Source of the DNA: Pirellulaceae bacterium
GTDB taxonomy: Bacteria > Planctomycetota > Planctomycetia > Pirellulales > Pirellulaceae
DNA: 64,000 bases
Reading direction: 5' to 3'
NCBI GenBank assembly: GCA_026004795.1
Contig: BPJV01000003.1
Location: 558,001 to 622,000, forward strand
A model generated the notes under the pieces. That model had not been told where the DNA came from, ran no database searches, and saw only the letters and a list, made by a program, of their open reading frames with translations. Positions 44,434 to 53,000 of the stretch are shown in pieces; position 1 is the stretch's first letter, and each line of letters opens with the position of its first letter. A program made the position numbers and the translations under genes.

Positions 44434-45117
44434 CTACCGATCTCCGGATTGCCCCGCACGTTCCCGGAGTCGCCCTTGCTGGCTGGCCTGCCATACTTGC
44501 CCAGTCTTGACATCCATGGCAGTAAGCCATTGACCGCCGTAACAGTAGGTATCAAGACACACCAGGTGCCCCACGTCAAAGATTTCGCCCCCCCGGTCGT
44601 GCGTATGCCCCACCACCGCCCGCTTTCCCGAAAAATGGGGGGCAGGGACAAACTGACTCAGCTTCAACCACCGCAACGTATAGGTGTCCGTCTCTTCTAG
44701 CGGTAGGACTGGATCGTAATTGGCATGGACGAAGAAGTGCGTATCGGTTTCGTAATAGTCGACCATCGATTCGAAAAACGCGAAGTGACTGGGAGGAATG
44801 ACGCTTAGATCCCCAACGAATCCGTAGGAATCCAGCGTATCCACGCCGCCGTAGCGGAGCCACGATTCGTAGGGCTGATGATCTCGCACGACGTCCAGCA
44901 TCATTTCCTCGTGATTACCCTGCAACGCCACTAAGCGGCATTGCTGCTGCAGATCGATCAACCGATCGATCACGCCTTTGGAATCAGGACCACGGTCGAC
45001 GTAGTCGCCCAGCGTTACGAGCGTATCCTCAGCCCGTGGCGCGATCGCTTCGATCAACCGCTCCAGAGCGGTCGCGCATCCATGGATGTCACCAATAGCT
45101 ATCAGTCGCCCTGCCAT
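44434..45117 (-). CDS. Ser/Thr (PPP-type) protein phosphatase / metallophosphoesterase
   Basis: The ATG at 45117 (MAGRLIAIGDIHGC) gives a 227-aa protein; the track ORF adds 42 codons. The calcineurin-like metallophosphoesterase motifs occur in order: GDIHG, GDYVDRGPDS, GNHE and GHTH, with a late metal His region (LVCLDTYCYGGQW). The GDxVDRG form with short spacing matches bacterial PPP phosphatases such as PrpA or ApaH-like enzymes. It diverges from the Ser/Thr kinase gene, with about 150 bp between starts, so a kinase-phosphatase pair is plausible. Dinucleoside polyphosphates are an alternative substrate. Confidence 0.9.
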   Translation of the reverse strand: MAGRLIAIGDIHGCATALERLIEAIAPRAEDTLVTLGDYVDRGPDSKGVIDRLIDLQQQCRLVALQGNHEEMMLDVVRDHQPYESWLRYGGVDTLDSYGFVGDLSVIPPSHFAFFESMVDYYETDTHFFVHANYDPVLPLEETDTYTLRWLKLSQFVPAPHFSGKRAVVGHTHDRGGEIFDVGHLVCLDTYCYGGQWLTAMDVKTGQVWQASQQGRLRERAGQSGDR

Positions 45118-45263
45118 CCCATCGTTGTACAATGAAGAGTTGAATCTATCGCTAGGCAATTTACCGTTGCTGGGCGTTCGAATTGTCGAGCATTGTCCGT
45201 CAGTCATCAACCACCTACTCTGAGGATTCTCCCTCTGCACCACACCGCGCGAGTCATCGATCT

Positions 45264-46667
45264 ATGGAGGAATCTCTATTTCGCACCTCAGCCCTTGTCA
45301 GCGGGTTGATTACGCCAGAACAACTCGACTATGCCATGCGCATATGCCGTCATCGACTCCGCCAGCAGGGCAAGGAGGCAGACGGCCGGGTCGATGATCG
45401 CCTGTTGGCCGACGTGCTCATCGAACAGGGGATTTTGACGGCATATCAGGCCGACCAGCTAATGGCTGGACGCACCAAATTCCACCTCGGCCCCTACTTG
45501 ATCACCGAGTGGATCGGCCAGGGTGGCATGGGCCGCGTCTTCAAGGGGGTTCATACCGTGATGGGGAGGGAATGTGCGGTCAAGGTGTTACCACTAGATC
45601 GCGCGACGCAGGAGGCGCGTGAAGCCTTCATCCGTGAAATTCGCATGCAAGCGAAACTCGACTGTCCCTATCTGGTGCGGGCCTTCGATGCGGGCCAGGA
45701 GGGAAGCGTCCACTACTTGGTCACCGAATATGTTCCCGGCATGGACCTCCGCCGCCTGGTCAAATCGCGCGGACCGCTACCCATTCAACAGGCGGCCAAG
45801 ATCATCATGCAAGCCGCGTTGGGGCTTGACTACGCCCACCGCAAAGGGCTAGTGCATCGTGATGTCAAGCCAGGAAACATCTTGGTCACCCCGCAAGGCG
45901 ATGCCAAGGTGTCGGACGTCGGGCTCGCCGGCTTTACCCATGATCTGATGAATGACCCGCGTGCCGGAAGGATTGTGGGGACCACGGACTACCTTTCCCC
46001 AGAACAAATCCGTACACCGTTGGAAGTCCAGCCAGCGTCGGACATCTATTCCCTCGGCTGCACGCTTTACTACGCGGTATGTGGCAAAGTCCCTTTTCCG
46101 GGCGGCGACACCGAGTCCAAGCTCCGACGCCACTTGGAGGAGTACCCCTTGCATCCACGGACGTTCGTCCCGGACATCACCGAGGAGTTTGTCGACGTTA
46201 TTGTCGATATGATGGAAAAAGATGTGCGTAAACGCATCGCCAGTGCCGCCGAGGTGGCGGCACGGCTCGAACCATGGGCCAACCCCTCGCTGCCAGTGGG
46301 TGCTATCCCGCTTGCTCGTTCTCCATGGTCCGCGCCGCCACCGCCATCCTACGATCCTCTGGCCTGGCCCGGTCCGGCTGGTGACGACCCGGCGGAGTGG
46401 ACCAACGGCACCGACTCGACGAATCATCGCCAGACGACGACCCGATCCGGTGTCTGCGAACCTACCGCACTCGACCTGGCTGCCGACGGGGAGCCTGGAG
46501 AGTGGTCGTCGGTGAACAACCAAGCGGCGTCCCCCTTTCCCGAGCCCCCTTCCGCTCGGCCGACACGCTCAACCGCTTGGATCGTTGCCCTGACCATCGC
46601 CATCGTCCTCCCCCCTGCCCTGCTCGCCGGTGCTATCATCGGCTATCTTGTCTCGCGATCTTTCTAG
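45264..46667 (+). CDS. Transmembrane Ser/Thr protein kinase (Hanks type)
   Basis: I prefer the ATG at 45264 (MEESLFRTSALVSGLITPEQ) over the track's TTG at 45183. The 467-aa product starts with a planctomycete-type preamble (LADVLIEQGILTAYQADQLMAG). The kinase domain follows: GQGGMGRVF (P-loop), AVKVL (Lys), HRDVKPGNI (catalytic loop), and DVG replacing the canonical DFG, then GTTDYLSPEQ. A Pro-rich juxtamembrane region and one C-terminal helix (TAWIVALTIAIVLPPALLAGAII) place the kinase domain in the cytosol; there is no extracytoplasmic sensor domain. It is divergent from the phosphatase gene. Confidence 0.93.
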   Translation: MEESLFRTSALVSGLITPEQLDYAMRICRHRLRQQGKEADGRVDDRLLADVLIEQGILTAYQADQLMAGRTKFHLGPYLITEWIGQGGMGRVFKGVHTVMGRECAVKVLPLDRATQEAREAFIREIRMQAKLDCPYLVRAFDAGQEGSVHYLVTEYVPGMDLRRLVKSRGPLPIQQAAKIIMQAALGLDYAHRKGLVHRDVKPGNILVTPQGDAKVSDVGLAGFTHDLMNDPRAGRIVGTTDYLSPEQIRTPLEVQPASDIYSLGCTLYYAVCGKVPFPGGDTESKLRRHLEEYPLHPRTFVPDITEEFVDVIVDMMEKDVRKRIASAAEVAARLEPWANPSLPVGAIPLARSPWSAPPPPSYDPLAWPGPAGDDPAEWTNGTDSTNHRQTTTRSGVCEPTALDLAADGEPGEWSSVNNQAASPFPEPPSARPTRSTAWIVALTIAIVLPPALLAGAIIGYLVSRSF

Positions 46668-46674
46668 CTCCTGC

Positions 46675-47115
46675 ATGGATTTGCCCATGATCGCCATCCC
46701 CATCAACCTTCAGATACTCAACGCGTTGCATGCCCAACCGACCGGTAAACTGATTCCCTTGCACGGGATGGCTACGGCAACCTTCACGTGCCCCTCTCCA
46801 CACCAGCCTCTACCGGTCCGCTTCGACCAATGGCTCACCGCTGCCGAACGACTCCCCTGGTTTCATTGGGAACCGGATGGCGCTTGGTCGGCATGCAGTC
46901 CGCACGGGGCTGATCATTGGCAACTGGGGGGAACCGCCATCGAACGCGAGAATCGGCTCTGGTGGCTGGACGCCGTCGGCACAAGCCCGCGAGAGATTTT
47001 AGAGGTGTTACTCTCCACATGCGGTTGGCCCACGGATCCTCTGTTGCTCCATCTCAATACGCTGGGGGTGACCATCCACGCGCGTGATATGGACCACTTA
47101 TGGCCGGAGGAGTAG
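46675..47115 (+). CDS. Hypothetical protein following the kinase gene
   Basis: A 146-aa protein if it starts at the ATG at 46675, eight bases after the kinase stop; the track start lies inside the kinase gene. It is Trp-rich and mixed alpha/beta (WLTAAERLPWFHWEPDGAWSACS, ENRLWWLDAVGTSPREILEVLL), with no signal peptide or membrane helix. I do not recognise the family. The tight spacing suggests cotranscription with the kinase, so it could be a substrate or partner, but that is only inference from position. Confidence 0.6.
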   Translation: MDLPMIAIPINLQILNALHAQPTGKLIPLHGMATATFTCPSPHQPLPVRFDQWLTAAERLPWFHWEPDGAWSACSPHGADHWQLGGTAIERENRLWWLDAVGTSPREILEVLLSTCGWPTDPLLLHLNTLGVTIHARDMDHLWPEE

Positions 47116-47368
47116 CATCGGTTCCTCGCCCACGTTCGCCTCCCCGTGCCGCGCGTTGGCCGCGATGCAAACGACTTACCCAGTTGGTCAACAATACCTT
47201 CAAACGCAGCTCTCGACGGCTATCATGTCCGTGGAGAGGCGAGAAGCCGAGTGGTCGCCAAATGGGTGTAGGATCTCAGCGTGCAGGAAATGGTTGAAAG
47301 TGCCGGAATCATGCCGCGGTGGACATCACCTCAAGACCTGACGACCAGGCGGGCAATCGAGGAGGATA

Positions 47369-48253
47369 GTGGGTCATGACATTGGCGACCGTGGACAGCG
47401 CGAGGAGATGATGGACAGCAGGACCAGTGAAAGCAGTCGCGAACAAGATAGTCTCGAACACAATCGCCGCGCTTGGGACTCGATGGCACACAGCTTTCAC
47501 ATCTTGACCCAACCGGTGCGGCCTCAGGAACTGCAGAATCCCTTGAGGACAGTCGATCCCGTCCGCTGGCTAGGCGACAGCATCCGCGGCTGGAACGTAC
47601 TATGCCTGGCTGCCGGTGGCGGGCGCCACGGTCCGTTGTACGCTGCGGCTGGAGCCCGAGTCACGGTGGTCGATCTGAGCCCGGCGATGCTCGAGCGGGA
47701 TCGACAAGTGGCCGCCGAACTGCGATTGTCGCTGCAGACCATCGAAACGTCGATGGACGATCTACGCATGCTGGGCGATGCCACCTTCGACTTGGTCATT
47801 CATCCGGTTAGCACTTGTTATCTCCCGAGCTTGGAGCGTCTTTTTCCTGAAGTCGCCCGGGTGACCCGCCCCGGCGGTTTGTACATCAGCCAACACAAAC
47901 AACCAACCAACCTTCAAGCCTCCCTGGAAAGCCATTTAGGTCAGTACGTCATCGAACACTCGTACTACGATCCTCGCCCCGTACCGCCGGCGAAGCAACC
48001 AAGCAAACTCCGTGAGCCGGGAACCAGAGAATATGTACATCGCTGGGAAACCCTTCTAGGTGGCATATGCCGCGCCGGGTTCACCATCGAAGACGTGACC
48101 GAACCATTTCATGCACGTGCAGACGCTCCCATCGGCAGCTTTCATCACCGTTGCCATTACATACCGCCCTACATCCGCATCAAAGCCCGTCGGCAGCCGA
48201 CCGGAGCATCCGACATGCGAGATCATTGCAGAAAGGGAATATTGGAGCCCTGA
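47369..48253 (+). CDS. Class I SAM-dependent methyltransferase
   Basis: A 294-aa protein. The Rossmann core shows motif I as VLCLAAGGGRHGPLYAAAGARVTVVDLSPAML, the acidic post-I position in VVDLS, and a motif IV-like FDLVIHPVSTCYL. The mid-protein VTRPGGLYISQHKQP segment is typical of small-molecule methyltransferases. The GTG at 47369 follows AGGAGGA only two bases away; ATGs at 47408 and 47411 after GAGGAG are alternatives. Substrate unknown. It stands alone between the kinase-linked gene and a repeat-containing gap. Confidence 0.82.
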   Translation: MGHDIGDRGQREEMMDSRTSESSREQDSLEHNRRAWDSMAHSFHILTQPVRPQELQNPLRTVDPVRWLGDSIRGWNVLCLAAGGGRHGPLYAAAGARVTVVDLSPAMLERDRQVAAELRLSLQTIETSMDDLRMLGDATFDLVIHPVSTCYLPSLERLFPEVARVTRPGGLYISQHKQPTNLQASLESHLGQYVIEHSYYDPRPVPPAKQPSKLREPGTREYVHRWETLLGGICRAGFTIEDVTEPFHARADAPIGSFHHRCHYIPPYIRIKARRQPTGASDMRDHCRKGILEP

Positions 48254-48592
48254 TTCTGCATTGGCTACCACGATCCTGTTGGCTCAACATAAAAGGCCGA
48301 CAAGTCGCACGCATCTCAAACGTGAGCGATACAAATGGGCCGTCTGTTCCTGAAACTGTGCCGAGAAAAGACGCGAATCAACATCAAAAGCCAGTCCCCA
48401 ATCCGCATTGGGTTTCAACCGCCGCGCGCAGATGTTTTTCCGCCGTAAACCGCGCCTGACCCCAGCCGTAAACCGCCGCGCACTCCCAGCCGCGAAGCGG
48501 CGAGATGCTGTAGCTCCGGGCGTGAGCCAGGAGATCGTAGGCGCGTTGCCCCGCTGCAGTCCTGCAGGGACGGCAGGCGGAGCGTGGGATGG
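48254..48592. other. Intergenic region with planctomycete-type repeat
   Basis: About 340 bp without a gene. GCCGTAAACCGC occurs at 48442-48453 and 48465-48476, 23 bp apart, followed by the hairpin GCCGC-GAA-GCGGC (48489-48501). The short ORF over it is repeat-derived. Confidence 0.6.
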
Positions 48593-48943
48593 CTAGGAGC
48601 GGCGACGGTAGTACTGGCCCCAGAGGCCGGCGAGAACGAACAGCAGGCCGCTGCCGATCACGGCGCCGAGCGAACCGGCGACGAGGGGATCGCTACTAAG
48701 CAAGCGGGCGATCAGAATCGCGCCGATCAAGTATCCCAGTATTCCGCCAGCGGGAAGGGCGGCCAATTGGAGCAAATTGGTGACTGGATCGACGTTCAAC
48801 CAAGCGGGCGGCGGAAGCGGTGAGGGTGGCGGCGCGAGATGCTCGGCGTGCGTCGGCACATACGGGTTTTTCAACTGCGTCGCCCCGAGCGATGCATCGT
48901 CGTCGGGCCGGTCTTGATACGATTCAGCCTTGACTGGTCCCAT
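48593..48943 (-). CDS. Small two-helix membrane protein
   Basis: The ATG at 48943 (MGPVKAESYQDRPDDDAS) overlaps the 3' end of the exonuclease gene by 20 bp, giving a 116-aa product; the track ORF starts farther upstream. It has a hydrophilic, Pro-rich first half and then two membrane helices (LLQLAALPAGGILGYLIGAILIA and LGAVIGSGLLFVLAGLW) with a basic tail. No family is recognised. The overlap implies coupling to the exonuclease gene, though a functional link is not obvious. Confidence 0.6.
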   Translation of the reverse strand: MGPVKAESYQDRPDDDASLGATQLKNPYVPTHAEHLAPPPSPLPPPAWLNVDPVTNLLQLAALPAGGILGYLIGAILIARLLSSDPLVAGSLGAVIGSGLLFVLAGLWGQYYRRRS

Positions 48944-49784
48944 GGCTAGCGGTCGCGGGTGCGTCGGCCGGTTCGGTCCACGGGTTGTCCCAATCGCCCC
49001 AACGCTGGAGATACAACCGGTAACCGGCATGCTGATCAGCCTGCGCGGTCAACATGTTCTTCGCCTCGGCCACCAAATGCTGCTCGCGTTCCAGAGTCAA
49101 CTCGCCCGTTAACACCATGGTGCGCAGGAATACGAAATAGGAATCGAGGACGTCGCAGCGGCAGTACTCGCTGATCTCTTCCAGCCTGCCCTGTTGGTAC
49201 AGGTCGTAAACCATATCGCCCTGAATGTCCATCTTGCCGGGCTTGCCCAGGATCGAAGCGGCCAAGTTCAAACCGCCGCGAAACCAGGTGGCACCAAAGT
49301 TCGTCAGAATCTCTTGCAGGTCGATATGTGCCGACAGGTTGTAGCGGTTGCGGCATTGTTCGAACGAGCGGCCCTGCAGGTTGAACCACTTGGGAACGGC
49401 GATACCGTAGCGATACGCGGCGTGTTCCATCAGTGGCAAGTCGAAGGTGCGGCCGTTGAACGTCACCCAGGTCGGCTCCTGGTACTTTTCCCACCCCAAC
49501 CAGAAATGCCGCGTCATCACGTGTGGTCGATGCAAGGGGGCGTCGAGCGAGACGATGTCTTCTAGCGTCAGATCGTGGCGGACCTTGGCGATCAGGATGG
49601 CCACCGGAATGTGGAAGGTATAGGGAATGAAATCACGCCCTGAGGTGGTCAGCAACTCCTGGCGAAAACGTCGGATGGCCTGCTCGGGTGACAGCGATTG
49701 CCCCGGATACTTTGTACGGGCGATCAAATCCCCATCCGCCACGCTCTCCACGTCGAAGATAAAGTACTTGATGTCTTGATTCAC
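48924..49784 (-). CDS. Predicted 3'-5' exonuclease (DNA_pol_B_exo2-like, DEDDy)
   Basis: The GTG at 49784 (product beginning NQDIKYFIFDVESVADG) with GGAGAGG upstream is preferred over the track's 49814. The 286-aa product shows the DnaQ-like exonuclease motifs: FIFDVES (Exo I, D-x-E), WVTFNGRTFDLPLM (Exo II) and YCRCDVLDSYFVF (Exo III, DEDDy with Tyr). This matches PF10108, predicted PolB-like 3'-5' exonucleases without a polymerase domain. A role in DNA or RNA end trimming or repair is expected from the fold. It precedes the small membrane protein gene. Confidence 0.85.
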   Translation of the reverse strand: MNQDIKYFIFDVESVADGDLIARTKYPGQSLSPEQAIRRFRQELLTTSGRDFIPYTFHIPVAILIAKVRHDLTLEDIVSLDAPLHRPHVMTRHFWLGWEKYQEPTWVTFNGRTFDLPLMEHAAYRYGIAVPKWFNLQGRSFEQCRNRYNLSAHIDLQEILTNFGATWFRGGLNLAASILGKPGKMDIQGDMVYDLYQQGRLEEISEYCRCDVLDSYFVFLRTMVLTGELTLEREQHLVAEAKNMLTAQADQHAGYRLYLQRWGDWDNPWTEPADAPATASHGTSQG

Positions 49785-50050
49785 GACCCTCTCCGCTCTG
49801 GCTCGAACCCCCAATTCCGCCTAGATTGTAATGCGTTCCGCCAGAGCATGCGCTACGGGCCCCAACAGGACCCCGCGACCGGGCGATTGAACGGTCTACG
49901 CAGGGTTCGCCCACCAATCGCATCAACGTCGATGAGCTGGTCGAAACGACTTGCTGTCTGTAGGTGGGGGTTGCCTGATTGGTGAAGTTGGCCGGGTGAC
50001 GCTGGCATAGAGGGGACATCTACCCAAGGGGCTCTTCTCGGCACACAGGA

Positions 50051-53000
50051 TTATGGCTTGTAAGAAGAGTCTGCGTCGCTTGTCAGCAAGTCGAGAATGG
50101 ATTCCAAGTCATCCTCCTCACGCGAGTCCGCGAGTACCGTATCTAATGCGACGACATCCACCGCGACAATGCGGTTGGCGTCGACGTGGCGCGCATGGTG
50201 CGACGGCAAACGGGAGAAAAGTACGTCGCGCCCATCCTGAGTGTTGGTGGGTGTGCGTTGGACATTCTGATGCTGCCGCGGCGCGGCGAGCGGCAGAATC
50301 CGTTCACGCCAACGAGGAATCGCACTATCGTGCGATTCCCAAGGGCCAAGACCAGCACCACTCCAGGCCTGCGCCTGATCCGCGGACGATGGACCAGCAA
50401 ACTCGGCAGTGAATTCCGCTTCACCGCCAACTCTTCGGTTCAAGTGATTGATGATCAGCAACGCGTCGAGTGGTTGCAGGTAGTCGTCACCCGTCGTGTC
50501 ATAGAACGGCGCTGGCAATGAACCTAATAACGAGGGACGCGGCAATGGGCGAGAACCATTACGGTTAATTGCGTTAATCACCAACAACACGTCCAATGGG
50601 GTTACGTAACTATCCTGGTTGACGTCCAAGCGGTTGACCGGATTCTGCCAACTCGCTGGAATCACCACAGCTCGCGTCCCCCAATTTCCGGGAATCTGCT
50701 CCAAACGATACCCTCCAGCCATGATGGTATTGACGTCGCCTGGCCATTCGAGCACGTTGCCGTCGTCGAGGATCGTCCCCATGGGCACTCCGTCCGGCAG
50801 ACTGATCATCCCGTTCGTCCAAGTGCTGTCGATCAATTCGATCAGCTCGATACCCGGAGACTTGCCCATCCGCCATCGCTCGTCTTTCGCTGTTAGCTGC
50901 ACGTCCACCGTTGCGCCGGTAACCTGGATCGAACCAAATCTCCCGGCATCGAATTGACCACGCAATCCGCTGCGGCGACCGTCGGTATAAGGCACCACGA
51001 CGATCGACTCGACGGGCCCCTCCACATGCAACCCCATAAAAACATCGTTCGCGACAATCGATTTCACACCGCCCGCTACGTGAATCGATCCCGGTGAATT
51101 GATGCGGCCGCCTTTGCACTGACCGGCATAACAGTACTCGCTGACGGCGATATCCACATCGCGGAATTGCGCGTCGGTCAATTCAATGCCGGCGTTCAAA
51201 TCGCCACCGGTAATCTGGATAGCATCAATGCTGCCGGCTTGAAGGTTGCCGTTCACGTCGCCGCCAAGAAGCAGCGTTGCGTGAGTCGTGGCCGTCACCG
51301 TGTTGATATGTGTGGCCGTCAGGTCGGCGTTCATCGTACCGGCCGAGACGGTGATCACATCGACCGTGCCAAGGACGTTGAGCGTTCCTGTCAGGTCTCC
51401 ATTGGTCACGGACAATTGCCCGCTGTCACCCGAACCGGGCCGATTCGCGGTTCCGACTTGGAAATGCGTCGGGGCAAAATCACCGTTGGCGAATGTCAAA
51501 TTGTCGAATCCGTTGCGCAGCGAGACGCCTCCCCGGAACTCACCCTGAATCAACCCGCTCCCCAGACTTTTCGCCCGGAGTTCGCCCGACAACCACGAGC
51601 CGGCGATTTGGAGGTTGCCGATTCGCTGGTCTGCCGAGATCGACACCCCGTCGGCACCGGGAGCCGTACCGAAGTTTCCGAAGGCCAGAATGGTAACCGG
51701 CGAGGACGCCGAATTCTGGATGTCGATGCGCCCGCGATCGATTCCCGTCGTGAGCACCGAACCGGTCACATCACCGTCCACATCCAACACACCTTCGAAA
51801 TGCGTGACCGTAGATAGATCGATCGACTCGATTCCGCCGTGCGACCGAACGACGACCGGCAGCGATTGGCCGGTGCCGTATCCGTTGCCGGACAACAGCG
51901 TGATATAAGTGTCATCAGGCATGGTATCGAACAACTCGATCACCACGGCGGGCTCCGGAGTGCCGCCGGGCGACACCACTTCCGGACCGATGCCGACCTG
52001 GACTTTTCCCGCACCGGTGATGTCCAAGTCGTGCGGCAAACGCTGATCCATGCGCTCGAGGAACCGGTTCAAATCGAACAGGAACTCATCGAGGGCGCCG
52101 TTCTTCTTGCCCAGCACTGACACGCTGTCGATTTGCATGTTCGGGTCGGTGGTCGCAATGCGGAAGGTGATTGGTTGGGCGAGAACTGGAAGTGTCATGT
52201 CATTCGCTTCGAACTCGCCGGGCAACGCGATTTCATATCGATCCCAATCATGATACGAGAGAGCCGGCGTGCTTTGCCCGCTGGTGGTGATTTCGTGGAA
52301 CGTTGTGCCGTCCAAACTCCACTGGAGCCTCCAGTCCGGCTGCCGGGACGTGGTGCGAGTGTAAAACCGGAACTCGGTCGGATCGTAGTTCAAGATGAGC
52401 GAACTTGGCTGGACGGTGAAGTCCCACGACGCTTCGGCACGCGGCGGCACCGCGATCCCCAGCGCATTGGAACCGCCGAGCCAGAAAAGGCCGTCCTCTT
52501 CAACGAGTCCGGGAAGTCCTCGCTTGGAAACGACGAGCTTGCCGAAATGATCAACGGGCGCGGGATCCATACTGTTGCGCAAGTCCTGGCCAAGGGGCGT
52601 GTAGTCTAAAGAGCCGGGCTGCGGGTCGTCGAACGTCCAGTGAGCGAGGGCGCCATAGGGAGCGGTCCAAAGTCCGGCCGGGTAATCATTGGGATCGGGC
52701 GGGTCGTCGTTTTGCAACGTCACGCTCATGGCCGTGACGCCTTGGAAAAGACTCGTATCGCTGCCGGCCGGGGGCGAGAAACTGTCGACGGTGATCGCGA
52801 TATGAAACTGTTCGTTGAGTGCTTCGAACAGGTTCGCGTCGGCAACGATGTCGATCTCAATGTACTTCGTGTCGGTCATCTGCGACGAGTCGACGGAAAA
52901 GTCAATCGGGCCCGTGGTCACGACGTTGTAATCGGAGCCCGGTTGAGCCGTGTCGGCGGTCACGTCGAAGCTCACTCGCACTGTTGTCGGCTGATCGGCA

